Positions 34,796-43,876 of a stretch of 64,000 nt of DNA are shown piece after piece. Numbering within the stretch: position 1 is the first letter of the stretch; each line of letters begins with the position of its first letter. The notes below the pieces were generated by a model. That model saw only the letters and a list, made by a program, of their open reading frames with translations. It was not told the DNA's origin and did not search any database. Made by a program: the position numbers and the translations under genes. Source of the DNA: Alkalibacterium sp049389645 (GTDB lineage Bacteria > Bacillota > Bacilli > Lactobacillales > Carnobacteriaceae_A); the NCBI RefSeq assembly GCF_049389645.1, contig NZ_CP186540.1:2550555-2614554 (forward strand), written 5' to 3'.

Positions 34796-35563
34796 TTACT
34801 TCAGTTTGAACTGTTTTTCAGTCGTTTCAATAAGTGCCTTTCGATCATACCTATATTCTTTCATTTTGACTGTTTTATCTTTGTGAATGGACAGAGCGGT
34901 TGTATTGACTGTGCCGAATACATCGCCTTCGATAAAAATAGATGAGTGTTCAAGCGCTAAATCCATTGATAAATTCTCAGGAATACGTTTTAGGCTATTG
35001 GCTTGTCTTTTATCATTATAGAGCGTCAAAAGGTCATCCAGATTTGGTTCTGGGTGACCTTTTAAATATTCTCCAACTAAATGTAAAGACCTATTTACCT
35101 TATGAGAGCTTAAATCATCATTAGTACTACTTAAAGAATGTAATCCCGGTTGAAGAACACGATGTTGATCAGTAGCATTTGAGTAGACATGCAGATCATC
35201 GATTGTTCCAAATACCAACTGGTAACTTTCATAATTGAACCGGTTTACTCTCAAATACTGAAGAAAGATATCTGGAGAATGATGACCTTCTAAAAAATCT
35301 TTAACCAATTTACCGCGGGATAATGAAGGCTCTCCAGCTGATAACGCTTCAAAAAGACGATTGGTCAAAGAAGCGACTCGTCCGGATTTTGTTATTCCGG
35401 CCCAGGTACCCCCGTGAAGCTTATCGCGACCAGCTAATATATCTGGGATGTCTTTCCAGATATGAATGGGCTGACTTTCACGAGTGTAGGATTCATCGCG
35501 ATTCTGTATGATGATGAGAGGGTAGGCGGGGTACTGTTTATAACTGATGGTGATTAAACACAT
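34796..35563 (-). CDS. NRDE family protein (TANGO2-like)
   Basis: This 255-residue protein of the NRDE / Transport and Golgi organisation 2 family is named for the N-R-D-E motif, seen here as QNRDES (about 21-24). The N-terminus MCLITISY with Cys2 suits an N-terminal nucleophile hydrolase-type fold. GGTWAGITKSGRVASLTN is a second family motif. The role in bacteria is unknown; links to heme or lipid handling come from eukaryotic homologues. It is convergent with the preceding Mph gene and has AGGTGCC-type weak RBS. Confidence 0.85.
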   Translation of the reverse strand: MCLITISYKQYPAYPLIIIQNRDESYTRESQPIHIWKDIPDILAGRDKLHGGTWAGITKSGRVASLTNRLFEALSAGEPSLSRGKLVKDFLEGHHSPDIFLQYLRVNRFNYESYQLVFGTIDDLHVYSNATDQHRVLQPGLHSLSSTNDDLSSHKVNRSLHLVGEYLKGHPEPNLDDLLTLYNDKRQANSLKRIPENLSMDLALEHSSIFIEGDVFGTVNTTALSIHKDKTVKMKEYRYDRKALIETTEKQFKLK

Positions 35564-35811
35564 TGATAGGCACCTCCCAATTAGTCGTAATTAGCTTAGA
35601 AATTCTTTGAACTTTTCATGTAGCGTTCTCTACGTTTTGAGTGTTATCTTAAATTAGGACTTCAACTCCTTATCGGGATCATCAAGGTGAGTCAAAGTGT
35701 GCTTTATTATAACCAGTATTTAAAAAAACACTATTTTATTACCCTCAAATAATAAATGTTATAATTAAGTACGACTAAACGGATTTTCAAGACCGGAGGG
35801 GGAAGAAGAGT

Positions 35812-37245
35812 ATGTTTGTAAAACTAGTGAAAAGCGGACTCTATGGATTAGGTATATACACTGGCTATGCATTTGTCTCAGCCATTGTTTTACTTCATTT
35901 CAATAAACCCAAAAATAAAGAGGAATTAGATACAAAATCTCTCTCTTCCTTTTATGGTAAAGATGAAAATGACGGACCGGATACCGCAGCTTTCTTTGAC
36001 AGTCAGGATATGCTACTCACTTTGCATTTAAACTTGATCGAATCAGCAAAAAACTCAATTAAATTCGCTAATTTTTCGATTGAAGACGGGACCGTCAGCG
36101 ATTTATTCTACGGCAAATTATTGGAAGCGGCGGATAGAGGCGTAAACGTTAATATCCTTTTTGATGGAAAGGGGCACAACTTAGTAGGCATAAGTAATGG
36201 AAAGTATTGGGCACTTATAGCTCATCCAAATATACAGCTCGCTTTTTATGAAGAATTTGATTGGCTACGTCCCTGGACATGGCAAAATCGTATGCACGAT
36301 AAATTCCTTATCGCAGATGATCACTCCGTTTTAACGGGTGGGGTCAATTTGGAGGATTCCTTTTTTGTAGAAAATCACGATGATGCGGATTATGACCGAG
36401 ACGTTGTCATTATAAATAATGAGCCTGAACGATTTAACGAAAGTGTTTTGAAACAATACACAGACTACTACGACTCCTTGTGGTATCACCCGTATACACA
36501 TGTCAGACCGAGCTATGTTCTAAAAAGATATGAGAAACTGGCTAAGGAGACACGTCGATCTTTACTTTCGATTCTTAAAGAAGCTGAAGAGAAGAATGAT
36601 TACGGCGCGAGTACACCCATTGACTGGCACAAGCATATGTTTCCTACTAGAAAAGTCAGTTTAGTGACTAACCCCATTCAGCGATGGAAAAAAGACCCAC
36701 ACATTTTAGCGACACTTGGTAGATTATTTAAAGAAGCCAACGACAGTATTATCTTTCAAAGTCCTTATGTTGTACCGAGCAAAGACATGCAGCAGTATGT
36801 CGCGTTAGCGGATACAAAAGCAAAAGTGTTTATTGCAACAAATTCACTGGCTGCCTCTAATAATTTCTTTGGCGTGGCTGGTCACCGAAAATACTTGAAG
36901 CAGTTAAGTCGTGAGTCTGCTCAAATCTATCACTTTCAAGGAGAAGGGTATATTCATGCTAAAGCCTATTCGATCGATAGTCGCTTAAGTCTGATCGGCT
37001 CATTCAACTTTGATCCACGCAGTTCATTTCTAAGTCAAGAAAATCTAGTTATCATTGATAGTCCAAAACTCACTGTAGCTCTTGAAGATAGCATTAAGGA
37101 CATTGCACGAAAGAGCATTCCTTATAATAAAGATGGTGATCATCTTGTGCACAATACGTCGAAGAAAGCACCCGTTGCTAGGTACAAAAAAGTGATCTCA
37201 AGCATCATCTACGTTATTTTCTATCCTTTCGAGGATCTAGTTTAA
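35812..37245 (+). CDS. phospholipase D family protein, cardiolipin synthase-like
   Basis: This 477-residue enzyme has two HKD motifs: MHDKFLIADD (His162, Lys164, Asp169) and IHAKAYSID (His382, Lys384, Asp389). One N-terminal membrane helix (about 10-28) anchors it. The spacing and the GGVNLED and GSFNFDPRS segments after the motifs fit the bacterial PLD/cardiolipin-synthase superfamily, but the single anchor and divergent length leave the substrate open. GGAGGGGG is the RBS. A perfect 16-bp inverted repeat follows the gene. Confidence 0.85.
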   Translation: MFVKLVKSGLYGLGIYTGYAFVSAIVLLHFNKPKNKEELDTKSLSSFYGKDENDGPDTAAFFDSQDMLLTLHLNLIESAKNSIKFANFSIEDGTVSDLFYGKLLEAADRGVNVNILFDGKGHNLVGISNGKYWALIAHPNIQLAFYEEFDWLRPWTWQNRMHDKFLIADDHSVLTGGVNLEDSFFVENHDDADYDRDVVIINNEPERFNESVLKQYTDYYDSLWYHPYTHVRPSYVLKRYEKLAKETRRSLLSILKEAEEKNDYGASTPIDWHKHMFPTRKVSLVTNPIQRWKKDPHILATLGRLFKEANDSIIFQSPYVVPSKDMQQYVALADTKAKVFIATNSLAASNNFFGVAGHRKYLKQLSRESAQIYHFQGEGYIHAKAYSIDSRLSLIGSFNFDPRSSFLSQENLVIIDSPKLTVALEDSIKDIARKSIPYNKDGDHLVHNTSKKAPVARYKKVISSIIYVIFYPFEDLV

Positions 37246-37295
37246 TTATTCCTTCCCCTATTATTTGGGAAAGGTAGGAGAGGGAGGACAATGTA

Positions 37296-37337
37296 CCGAC
37301 CCTTCGTAGTTTTCAAAGCCTAACTACGAAGGGTCGG
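37296..37337. other. perfect 16-bp inverted repeat between convergent genes
   Basis: CCGACCCTTCGTAGTT and its exact complement enclose a 10-nt loop. It lies between the converging phospholipase and isoprenoid-synthase-like genes. A T-run exists only 20 bases later (TTTTTTT at about 37354), so it is probably a bidirectional terminator or transcript-end stabiliser. Confidence 0.7.
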
Positions 37338-37372
37338 CATAGTTGACTTCCACTTTTTTTAATACTCCATTC

Positions 37373-38617
37373 TCACTGTCCCAAAAATTCTTTCATCTTT
37401 TTTTGTAGCTCGTTATAAAAACTCAGTCTCACTTTCGAATAGGATTCCAGCTCTTTGTATAAAGAACGAGTGACCATTTCGGGACTATCTCCGACTGTCT
37501 GCATAACCATCAAGAGGGTACACTGGCTGATGACCTCTTTCAAGAGAGCTGTGTTATGATTATCCGACTTGTTTTCAACGTTCACAGAATAGATATAAGC
37601 AATGAGCCGTCTGATTTCCTTGTCAATGGATTCTTCCGTGTGTTTTATGCTGAAGAGCGTCTGATCAAGATTTTTTTCATCCTCTTTTTTATCCTGCAGG
37701 TCATCTAACAGCTGCAGAAGTGCCCCGTACTGGAAAGCAAAATCCATCTCGTTTTTAGTCAGACTGCCTTTAATTAGGTAGGCATCCGCCAATACAGAAG
37801 TACCTCCCTTAAAGAAACTGACGGTTAAAATCTCTTCCTCAGTAAGTGGTTCTGATTTTCCTTGCAGCAAACTCTCGACCTGAGCTCTATGAATCAGTTG
37901 AATGCTTTCTGTCACTTCCGGATGGGTGTCTTCAGGATAATGAGATTTGATCTGTTCAACCAATGAAAAAATTCTTTTTTCAATAATCTGAGTGGATACG
38001 ACTGTTTCGCCAGACAATACTGCTGCCAGTCTCTGATTGAATTCATATTTCGTACGATCAGAGATGTCAGGGTCATCGAGGAGATTATCCGTATATGGAT
38101 ACAACATGCTGTAAGCATACATAGGTGTCGTCAGCTCCAAAGAAATATCCCAATACAATTGAAGACTGTTCATGATCCATACGTTACGCAAGGCTTGGAA
38201 AATTTCTTGATCGATCAACCGGGAATCCTCTTTTCTTGCCCGTAAGAGAAACGCCTCAGCGACATCCATGTATCCTTGGCTGATAAAATAGTTCAGGAAT
38301 GGCTGGTCAAATAAAAGTTCTCTTTTATCTATCTCCTGCAGAAATTCAACAAGAAGGGACTTCACTTCTTGCAGATCAGGGGAAGACGTTTCAGTCCGAG
38401 ACTCAATCTGATCTTTAATTTCAGGCAGGTAAGGTTCCAATTCATCGAGCAGGTTATTGAAGAGTTTCTTTAACTGTCTTTCATGCAACAGTTTTTTCCA
38501 TAACGACGTTTTATTTAACTTGTCAGAAGGAAACGTTTTTTCTTTCTGATAGTCTGCAATAGACGACTTCATAAGATCTTCAATCGGAATGGTATGTAAG
38601 ATAGGTTCTTTCAACAT
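37373..38617 (-). CDS. class I isoprenoid/terpene-synthase-like protein
   Basis: I read this 414-residue all-helical protein as a member of the class I isoprenoid synthase superfamily. Two Asp-rich clusters are placed as in that fold: DNLLDDPD at 177-184 and LLDDLQDKKED at 304-314 (second motif DDxxD-like). GGTSVLADAYL precedes the second, as in prenyl and terpene synthases. The N-terminal 100 residues are extra helices. The fold makes or cyclises polyprenyl chains with Mg2+ at the Asp clusters; substrate and product are unknown. The gene stands alone, away from isoprenoid genes. GGAGGTC precedes the ATG. Confidence 0.62.
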   Translation of the reverse strand: MLKEPILHTIPIEDLMKSSIADYQKEKTFPSDKLNKTSLWKKLLHERQLKKLFNNLLDELEPYLPEIKDQIESRTETSSPDLQEVKSLLVEFLQEIDKRELLFDQPFLNYFISQGYMDVAEAFLLRARKEDSRLIDQEIFQALRNVWIMNSLQLYWDISLELTTPMYAYSMLYPYTDNLLDDPDISDRTKYEFNQRLAAVLSGETVVSTQIIEKRIFSLVEQIKSHYPEDTHPEVTESIQLIHRAQVESLLQGKSEPLTEEEILTVSFFKGGTSVLADAYLIKGSLTKNEMDFAFQYGALLQLLDDLQDKKEDEKNLDQTLFSIKHTEESIDKEIRRLIAYIYSVNVENKSDNHNTALLKEVISQCTLLMVMQTVGDSPEMVTRSLYKELESYSKVRLSFYNELQKKMKEFLGQ

Positions 38618-38805
38618 TATAATCGACCTCCATATCTCTAATTCCCATTAATTATAACCCGAGATATAGATTAATTACACAAAAACATCCCAACATTTCC
38701 TCTCTTCGTCTCAATTGATCTTGCGATGAGGGAAGAGGAGGGGAGTGAGGGGATAAATTCATAATACAAATCTAACGTACCATCCGTTAACAGGGGGCGT
38801 AAAAC

Positions 38806-39600
38806 ATGAAACCACTTCAAGGAAAAATAGCACTTGTGACCGGTGGAACTCGCAATGTTGGAAAAGGAATCGCATTAGGTTTAGGCGAAGCCGGTGCAAC
38901 GGTATATGTTACTGGAAGAAGTATAACGGATAAAGATGTTGAAGGTATAACTTCCGCAGGCGGGAAAGGCATTGCTATAGTATGCAATCATGAAAATGAT
39001 GATGAAGTAAAAAAAGTATTTGAACATATCAAAGAAAAAGAAGGGAAACTAGATATCTTAGTAAACAATGCTTGGGGCGGGTATAATCGTTTACGCAACA
39101 GAAAAAAGTACAAAGGTTTTAAATGGAAAGACGATTTTTGGAAACAACCTCTGGAATTATGGGATGAAATGAATAATGTCGGTGTTCGTTCAAATTATGT
39201 TACAAGTGTTTTTGCATCAGAATTGATGCTCAAACAAAAACAAGGCTTAATTGTCAATATTTCATTTTATGCAAGCCGTAAATATTACGGGAATGTCATT
39301 TATGGTGTCGCAAAAGCAGCTGTCGATAAGATGTCTATGGATATGGCAGTTGAACTCAAACCACATACTATTGCTTGCGTTTCATTATATCCTGGTTACA
39401 TTAACGATAATAAAACCATCAAAAAGCCTGATTCCAAAAAAGAATCCTCTCAATTTGTTGGAAGAGCAATAGCCAACTTAGCTTCTGATGAAAAGATTAT
39501 GTCAAAAACAGGACAAATATTGATCGCTGCTGAACTGGGAAAAGAATATGGTTTCAAGGATATAGATGGAACTCAACCTGAACCATATGATACGTTATAA
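38806..39600 (+). CDS. SDR family oxidoreductase
   Basis: This 264-residue NAD(P)-dependent short-chain dehydrogenase has the cofactor motif TGGTRNVGKG (12-21), NNAW(G) at 87-90 in place of NNAG, Ser153 and the YxxxK pair Tyr166/Lys170 in IYGVAKAAVDK. The RKKYKGFKWKDDFWKQP insertion after NNAW is typical of a SDR subgroup annotated DHRS1-like. Substrate unknown. RBS is GGGGGCG. An open tail without a start codon (39604-39705) follows but is probably not coding. Confidence 0.88.
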   Translation: MKPLQGKIALVTGGTRNVGKGIALGLGEAGATVYVTGRSITDKDVEGITSAGGKGIAIVCNHENDDEVKKVFEHIKEKEGKLDILVNNAWGGYNRLRNRKKYKGFKWKDDFWKQPLELWDEMNNVGVRSNYVTSVFASELMLKQKQGLIVNISFYASRKYYGNVIYGVAKAAVDKMSMDMAVELKPHTIACVSLYPGYINDNKTIKKPDSKKESSQFVGRAIANLASDEKIMSKTGQILIAAELGKEYGFKDIDGTQPEPYDTL

Positions 39601-40002
39601 GATAATATAGTTTGGAATATAAATTTAATCGATACAGTTAAAGATCTTCGTATACACTTTATGACTGATGTAAACAAAAGTAATACAGTAAAAAAAAACC
39701 AATAATACAAGGGTGACCCTACCTATATAGGGTCACCCTTGTATCCACCTTCTACACCGGCTGATCTAAAAGCCCAACAAACGATTTGTTCTATTAGAAG
39801 GGAAGAGAAGTAGGGGAGTATATAATGTGACAAACACTCCTTTTTTTATTCAAATATACGTTCACGAATGTATGGATTTGAAGATTAAATTAGCGTAAAA
39901 TATATAACGTTAGCAATATTAGTACATAGTTAACATGGATTTAAACAAACTAATTAATGAAATAATATATATTTCAAAAAAATACAGAGAGGAATACGTG
40001 AA
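39601..40002. other. gene-free gap with one perfect hairpin
   Basis: Apart from a start-less open frame of 33 codons at 39604-39705 and the hairpin at 39706-39742, this AT-rich stretch shows nothing I can name. The RBS of the next small gene (AGAGAGGAA) is at its end. Confidence 0.5.
39706..39742. terminator. strong inverted repeat, probable terminator of the SDR gene
   Basis: TACAAGGGTGACCCTA and its complement enclose CCTATA. An A-tract (AAAAAAAA) lies before it on the plus strand, so a T-tract follows it only when read on the minus strand. Confidence 0.55.
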
Positions 40003-40227
40003 ATGGCATATGTTATAGCTAAAAAACATGGTAAGAATGGCTCTGTCGCTTATACATATAACTCAGAGGATATTCAATTAATCAGTCAGTTAGAACAAGA
40101 ATATTACAATCGCGATATCGATATCTTCATAACGTCAGAATTGTGCAATAAGAAAGAATTTCTACCTGTTTTTAATGTTGGACATTTTGAATTGTTCATT
40201 GAATCGATCAGCAAAATCCTGAAATAA
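40003..40227 (+). CDS. small hypothetical protein
   Basis: This 74-residue soluble protein starts MAYVIAKKHGKNGSVAYTYNSEDIQLISQLEQEYY; no family recognised with confidence. AGAGAGGAA is 9 bases before the ATG. It stands alone in an AT-rich, gene-poor region. The regular mix of charged and hydrophobic residues makes it a believable gene. Confidence 0.6.
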   Translation: MAYVIAKKHGKNGSVAYTYNSEDIQLISQLEQEYYNRDIDIFITSELCNKKEFLPVFNVGHFELFIESISKILK

Positions 40228-41420
40228 CTTGAGAGAATTTTACAATCATTGATTATTTATCAGCATTCTAAAATTAAACTGTTTTAATAATAATAGATAA
40301 ATATTAATAAGAAATGATTTTCACTCAATAAAAGAGTAACAGTCAATAAAAGAAACAAAACTATCCAAGATAACTATTCAGCAATTGATGTCGAAATCCG
40401 GCAGAGAGTACGTTGTTTCAAACTCCAAATTCCAAACGATTAAATCGGCCTATCATGAAGTGTCTGGAATTATAATTAAGCATGCAATACATTGAAATGG
40501 TAGTCGAAATCATAAATTTTAAATAAATTAGAAAATAAACCGAAAAACAGGGGATTTAATTAGAATTCAAGGTATCTTGGCTAGCATTTTCATTTCTGTA
40601 AATTGGTTTACATAATATATATTATACCAAGTAGATTATATAAGCATAAGGTCCCTTATTGTCAATTCAGATTGAATTCGACTCGCCCTTGTTTAAGCCT
40701 TGAATTGAATTCAATTCAAAGTGATTTATGCTTAGTTTTTTACTGTTTCATTTTATTAATTACCCTATCATGATTTTTTTTATTCCATCTGATCTCTTAC
40801 TCATTTATTGTAATTTTTTTGCAGCTTTGATAAATAATTCTCTGTTATCTCATCCGCCAGCTATCCTAGTTCATCTACATCATTTTTATACGAGCATTAC
40901 AACACGATTTCAGTTCGGTCGTCGTATGCTTATCCATTGAATCTCCTTAGAATCGTCCTGATCATATCTAAATAATCTCGAAATTTTATTGATACTAGAT
41001 TTTAAAAAAATTCTATAATATCATTTGGAATTATTATTTAGAATTTTCATAAAAATATTCAACTCGATTTCATCTGTTCTTTTGTCTTTGCTATAAATCA
41101 TATCTGAAGTTGAATGTATCATTCAACTCTTTTGATTCAATAATATGCTGGTCACTGGCACTCTGATGTTCAATCAATTTAATTGGGTTTAAATCGTAAT
41201 TATTCCTATTTATATAGACTGACTTTTATGCTCTTATCAATTAATTATTTAAAATACCTAATTAAGGTTTCTCTATTGTTTTTCACTCGAATACCACTGA
41301 TCATGTCTTTAATTCTTTTTTGTAAATAATTGAGTTGAGATAAATTTTTAGTCATGGTAGATCTTCCATCTTAATATTAATTAATGATAAAAGCTCCACA
41401 AACTTAGAGTAATAAAACAA
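40228..41420. other. AT-rich gene-free stretch of about 1.2 kb
   Basis: No frame here has a start with RBS and protein-like composition. A 20-bp perfect palindrome centred on GAATTC lies at 40700-40719. A patch at 40391-40500 has higher GC and the look of decayed coding sequence. The 70-codon frame at 40728-40940 has no RBS and phenylalanine/leucine-rich composition from AT bias. Confidence 0.5.
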
Positions 41421-41795
41421 GTGAGTTCGACATTTAAATGTCTAAATGTCGAACTCACTGAAGATTATTTTCTGAGTCTGTCATTCTATACTCGAAATGT
41501 CGAACTCACTGAAGATTATTTTCTGAGTCTGTCATTCTATACTCGAAATGTCGAACTCACCGAAGTTTATTTTCTGAGTCTGTCATTCTATGCTCGAAAT
41601 GTCGAACTCACCGAAGTTTATTTTCTGAGTCTGCCATTCTATACTCGAAATGTCGAACTCACCGAAGATTATTTTCTGAGTCTGTCATTCTATGCTCGAA
41701 ATGTCGAACTCACCGAAGATTATTTTCTGAGTCTGTCATTCTATACTCGAAATGTCGAACTCACCGAAGATTATTTTCTGAGTCTGTCATTTCTG
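41421..41795. repeat. intergenic array E, exactly 51-bp tandem repeat, about 7 near-identical copies
   Basis: AAATGTCGAACTCAC recurs at 41444, 41495, 41546, 41597, 41648, 41699 and 41750, always 51 bases apart. The rest of the unit reads CGAAGATTATTTTCTGAG, TCTGTCATTCTATACTCG with only point differences. The array opens with an inverted half-unit: GTGAGTTCGACATTTA at 41421 pairs with TAAATGTCGAACTCAC. Because 51 is a multiple of 3, a 127-codon frame stays open, but it has no RBS. Reverse-complemented, the unit aligns with array D. It lies downstream of fruA, between converging genes. Confidence 0.93.
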
Positions 41796-41928
41796 GGACG
41801 ATAAGCAAGCCTTGATTACTTTCTATACTCAACTGCAAAAATTACTATCTGTTCTCCTCTACCCTCGCCTCTTAATTTTTCTGCAACAATTATCCTATCA
41901 GATCTTAATATACTTTTTTCCTTATAAA

Positions 41929-41965
41929 CAAAAAAAGGACTTCTAATTAAAGAAGTCCTTTTTTA
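41929..41965 (-). terminator. Rho-independent terminator of the fru operon
   Basis: AAAAAAAGGACTTCT / AGAAGTCCTTTTTT stem with a 6-nt loop, 13 bases beyond the fruA stop on the minus strand. Confidence 0.93.
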
Positions 41966-41977
41966 TTCAAATTAATT

Positions 41978-43876
41978 TTAGTTCAAAACACTTGCAGCTA
42001 TATTTTGCTTAGTATCGTCTACTTTAGGTTTCCAAATACCTAGTATAATGGCTGAAATCATAGTACCTATGAGTAAAGCGACAATAAAGAGTAATGGATT
42101 TTCACCAATTCCGACAACGAACAATCCGCCGTGTGGAGCTGGTATTGAGACATTCCAAAGTTGAGTTAATCCTCCACCGATGGCTGCACCTAATATTGAT
42201 GAACCAATGACGCGTAGTGGATCAGCTGCTGCAAATGGAATGGCGCCTTCTGTAATGAAGGAAGCACCTAATACAAAGTTGGATAATCCTGATTGTTTTT
42301 CCAAGTCAGTGTATTTAGATTTGAATAATAAAGTTGAGAAGGCAATAGCTAGTGGAGGAATCATTCCGCCGACCATAACAGCTGCCATTAAACTACCGTC
42401 ACCCGTATCACCAAAGACTCCTATTGAAAATGCGTAGGCTGCTTTGTTTACAGGACCACCCATATCGACGGCCATCATGCCACCTAATACGGCACCTAAG
42501 AGAACGGCATTACCGGTACCTAAGTTATTTAAGAAGTCCAGCATTGCATTATTAATTACGGCAAAGAACGGACCAATTAGGAAGAACATCAATAATCCAA
42601 CAGCAAGTAGACCAAGAACGGGATAAAGTAAAATTGCTTTTATTCCTTCAAAACTTCTTGGTACATTTCTAAGCAGTTTTTTAATCCAGTTCATTACATA
42701 ACCAGCAACAAAACCGGCTATCAGTCCGCCTAAGAATCCTGCGTCGCTATTTACAGCTAGTAAACCACCTGCCATACCAGGAAGTAAGCCCGGACGATCT
42801 GCGATACTATAAGCAATATAACCCGCTAATACCGGAATCAGGAATTGGAAAGCCGATCCACCGATAGTATTCAAAGAAGTAAACAAGACACTATCTGAGC
42901 CTAGTTGAGCTTCAAACAAGAAAGATAAGGCAAGTAATATCCCGCCACCGACAACGAATGGAAGCATGTGAGATATGCCATTCATCAAGTCTTTATAAAC
43001 AGATTGCAAAACTGTCGTGCCTTCTCCATCAGTTGCAGAACCTTGTGCTTCGTACTTATCACCAGTGTCTAATATAGGTGCATCACCCGTACTTGCTTTA
43101 GTGATTAGTTCTTCTGCTTTTTTGATTCCATCAGAAACCGGACGCTGAAGCACAGGTTTACCATTAAAGCGGGCAATATCCACTTTTTTATCCGCTGCAA
43201 CAATGACTCCGTCTGCTCGACGAATTTCATCTTTAGTCAATATATTCTTAGCGCCATCTGTGCCATTTGTCTCTACGCGTATTTCCACGCCCATTTCGGC
43301 TGCTTTTTTCTTTAAAGCGTCTTCTGCCATATAGGTATGTGCAATACCTGTTGGACACGCGGTTACAGCGACAACGAATTTCTTGTCTTTTTTATCAGAC
43401 TGCACTTGAGTGACCTCTTGTTCTTTTGCACTTTCTTCAAAAATGGTCTGAACATCTTCAGGTGTCTGCGTTGTTTTCAATGCTTGAACCACTTCATCGT
43501 CAACAAGCTTTCTTGCAAGTGAGGCTAACACTTCAAGATGGACATTATCTCCACCTTCTGGAGCAGCTATCATAAAGAATATCTCAACGGGTTGTCCGTC
43601 TAAAGCATTATAATTCACACCACTAGATGATTTAGCAAAAAGAACGGCTGGTTTGGCAACTGATTTATTTTTTGAATGTGGCATAGCAATACCGTCACCA
43701 AGTCCTGTAGAGGTTTGTGCTTCACGTTCCATGATGCCTTCTTTAAAGGTATCAAAGTCGTTTACAGCACCTTCATCCACGAGTCGTTTAATCATTTCAT
43801 CGATGGCCGATTCTTTGGTTCTCGCTTTTAGATCCATAATCATCAGTTCTTTTTTCAAGACGTCATTAATTTTCAT
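41978..43876 (-). CDS. fruA: PTS fructose transporter subunit IIABC
   Basis: This 632-residue enzyme II imports fructose and phosphorylates it at C1. Domain order is EIIA (1-150, phospho-His67 in GIAMPHSKN), EIIB (about 165-265, phospho-Cys174 in VTACPTGIAHTYMAEDAL) and EIIC (about 285-620) with roughly eight to ten membrane helices. The start ATG directly abuts the fruK stop, and its RBS (GGGAGG) lies inside the end of fruK, so the two are coupled. Last gene of fruR-fruK-fruA. FruR is expected to control it in response to fructose 1-phosphate. Confidence 0.96.
   Translation of the reverse strand: MKINDVLKKELMIMDLKARTKESAIDEMIKRLVDEGAVNDFDTFKEGIMEREAQTSTGLGDGIAMPHSKNKSVAKPAVLFAKSSSGVNYNALDGQPVEIFFMIAAPEGGDNVHLEVLASLARKLVDDEVVQALKTTQTPEDVQTIFEESAKEQEVTQVQSDKKDKKFVVAVTACPTGIAHTYMAEDALKKKAAEMGVEIRVETNGTDGAKNILTKDEIRRADGVIVAADKKVDIARFNGKPVLQRPVSDGIKKAEELITKASTGDAPILDTGDKYEAQGSATDGEGTTVLQSVYKDLMNGISHMLPFVVGGGILLALSFLFEAQLGSDSVLFTSLNTIGGSAFQFLIPVLAGYIAYSIADRPGLLPGMAGGLLAVNSDAGFLGGLIAGFVAGYVMNWIKKLLRNVPRSFEGIKAILLYPVLGLLAVGLLMFFLIGPFFAVINNAMLDFLNNLGTGNAVLLGAVLGGMMAVDMGGPVNKAAYAFSIGVFGDTGDGSLMAAVMVGGMIPPLAIAFSTLLFKSKYTDLEKQSGLSNFVLGASFITEGAIPFAAADPLRVIGSSILGAAIGGGLTQLWNVSIPAPHGGLFVVGIGENPLLFIVALLIGTMISAIILGIWKPKVDDTKQNIAASVLN

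Noticed and set aside
39604..39705. 33-codon open stretch after the SDR gene
   Set aside because: No start codon or RBS; kept only as a remark in the gap entry.
40728..40940. 70-codon frame rich in Phe, Leu and Ile
   Set aside because: There is no RBS and the composition is explained by AT-rich DNA.
41421..41804. 127-codon frame with six 17-residue NVELTEDYFLSLSFYTR repeats
   Set aside because: The 51-bp unit is a multiple of 3, so a frame stays open automatically. There is no RBS before the GTG, and the repeat is related to the clearly non-coding array D.
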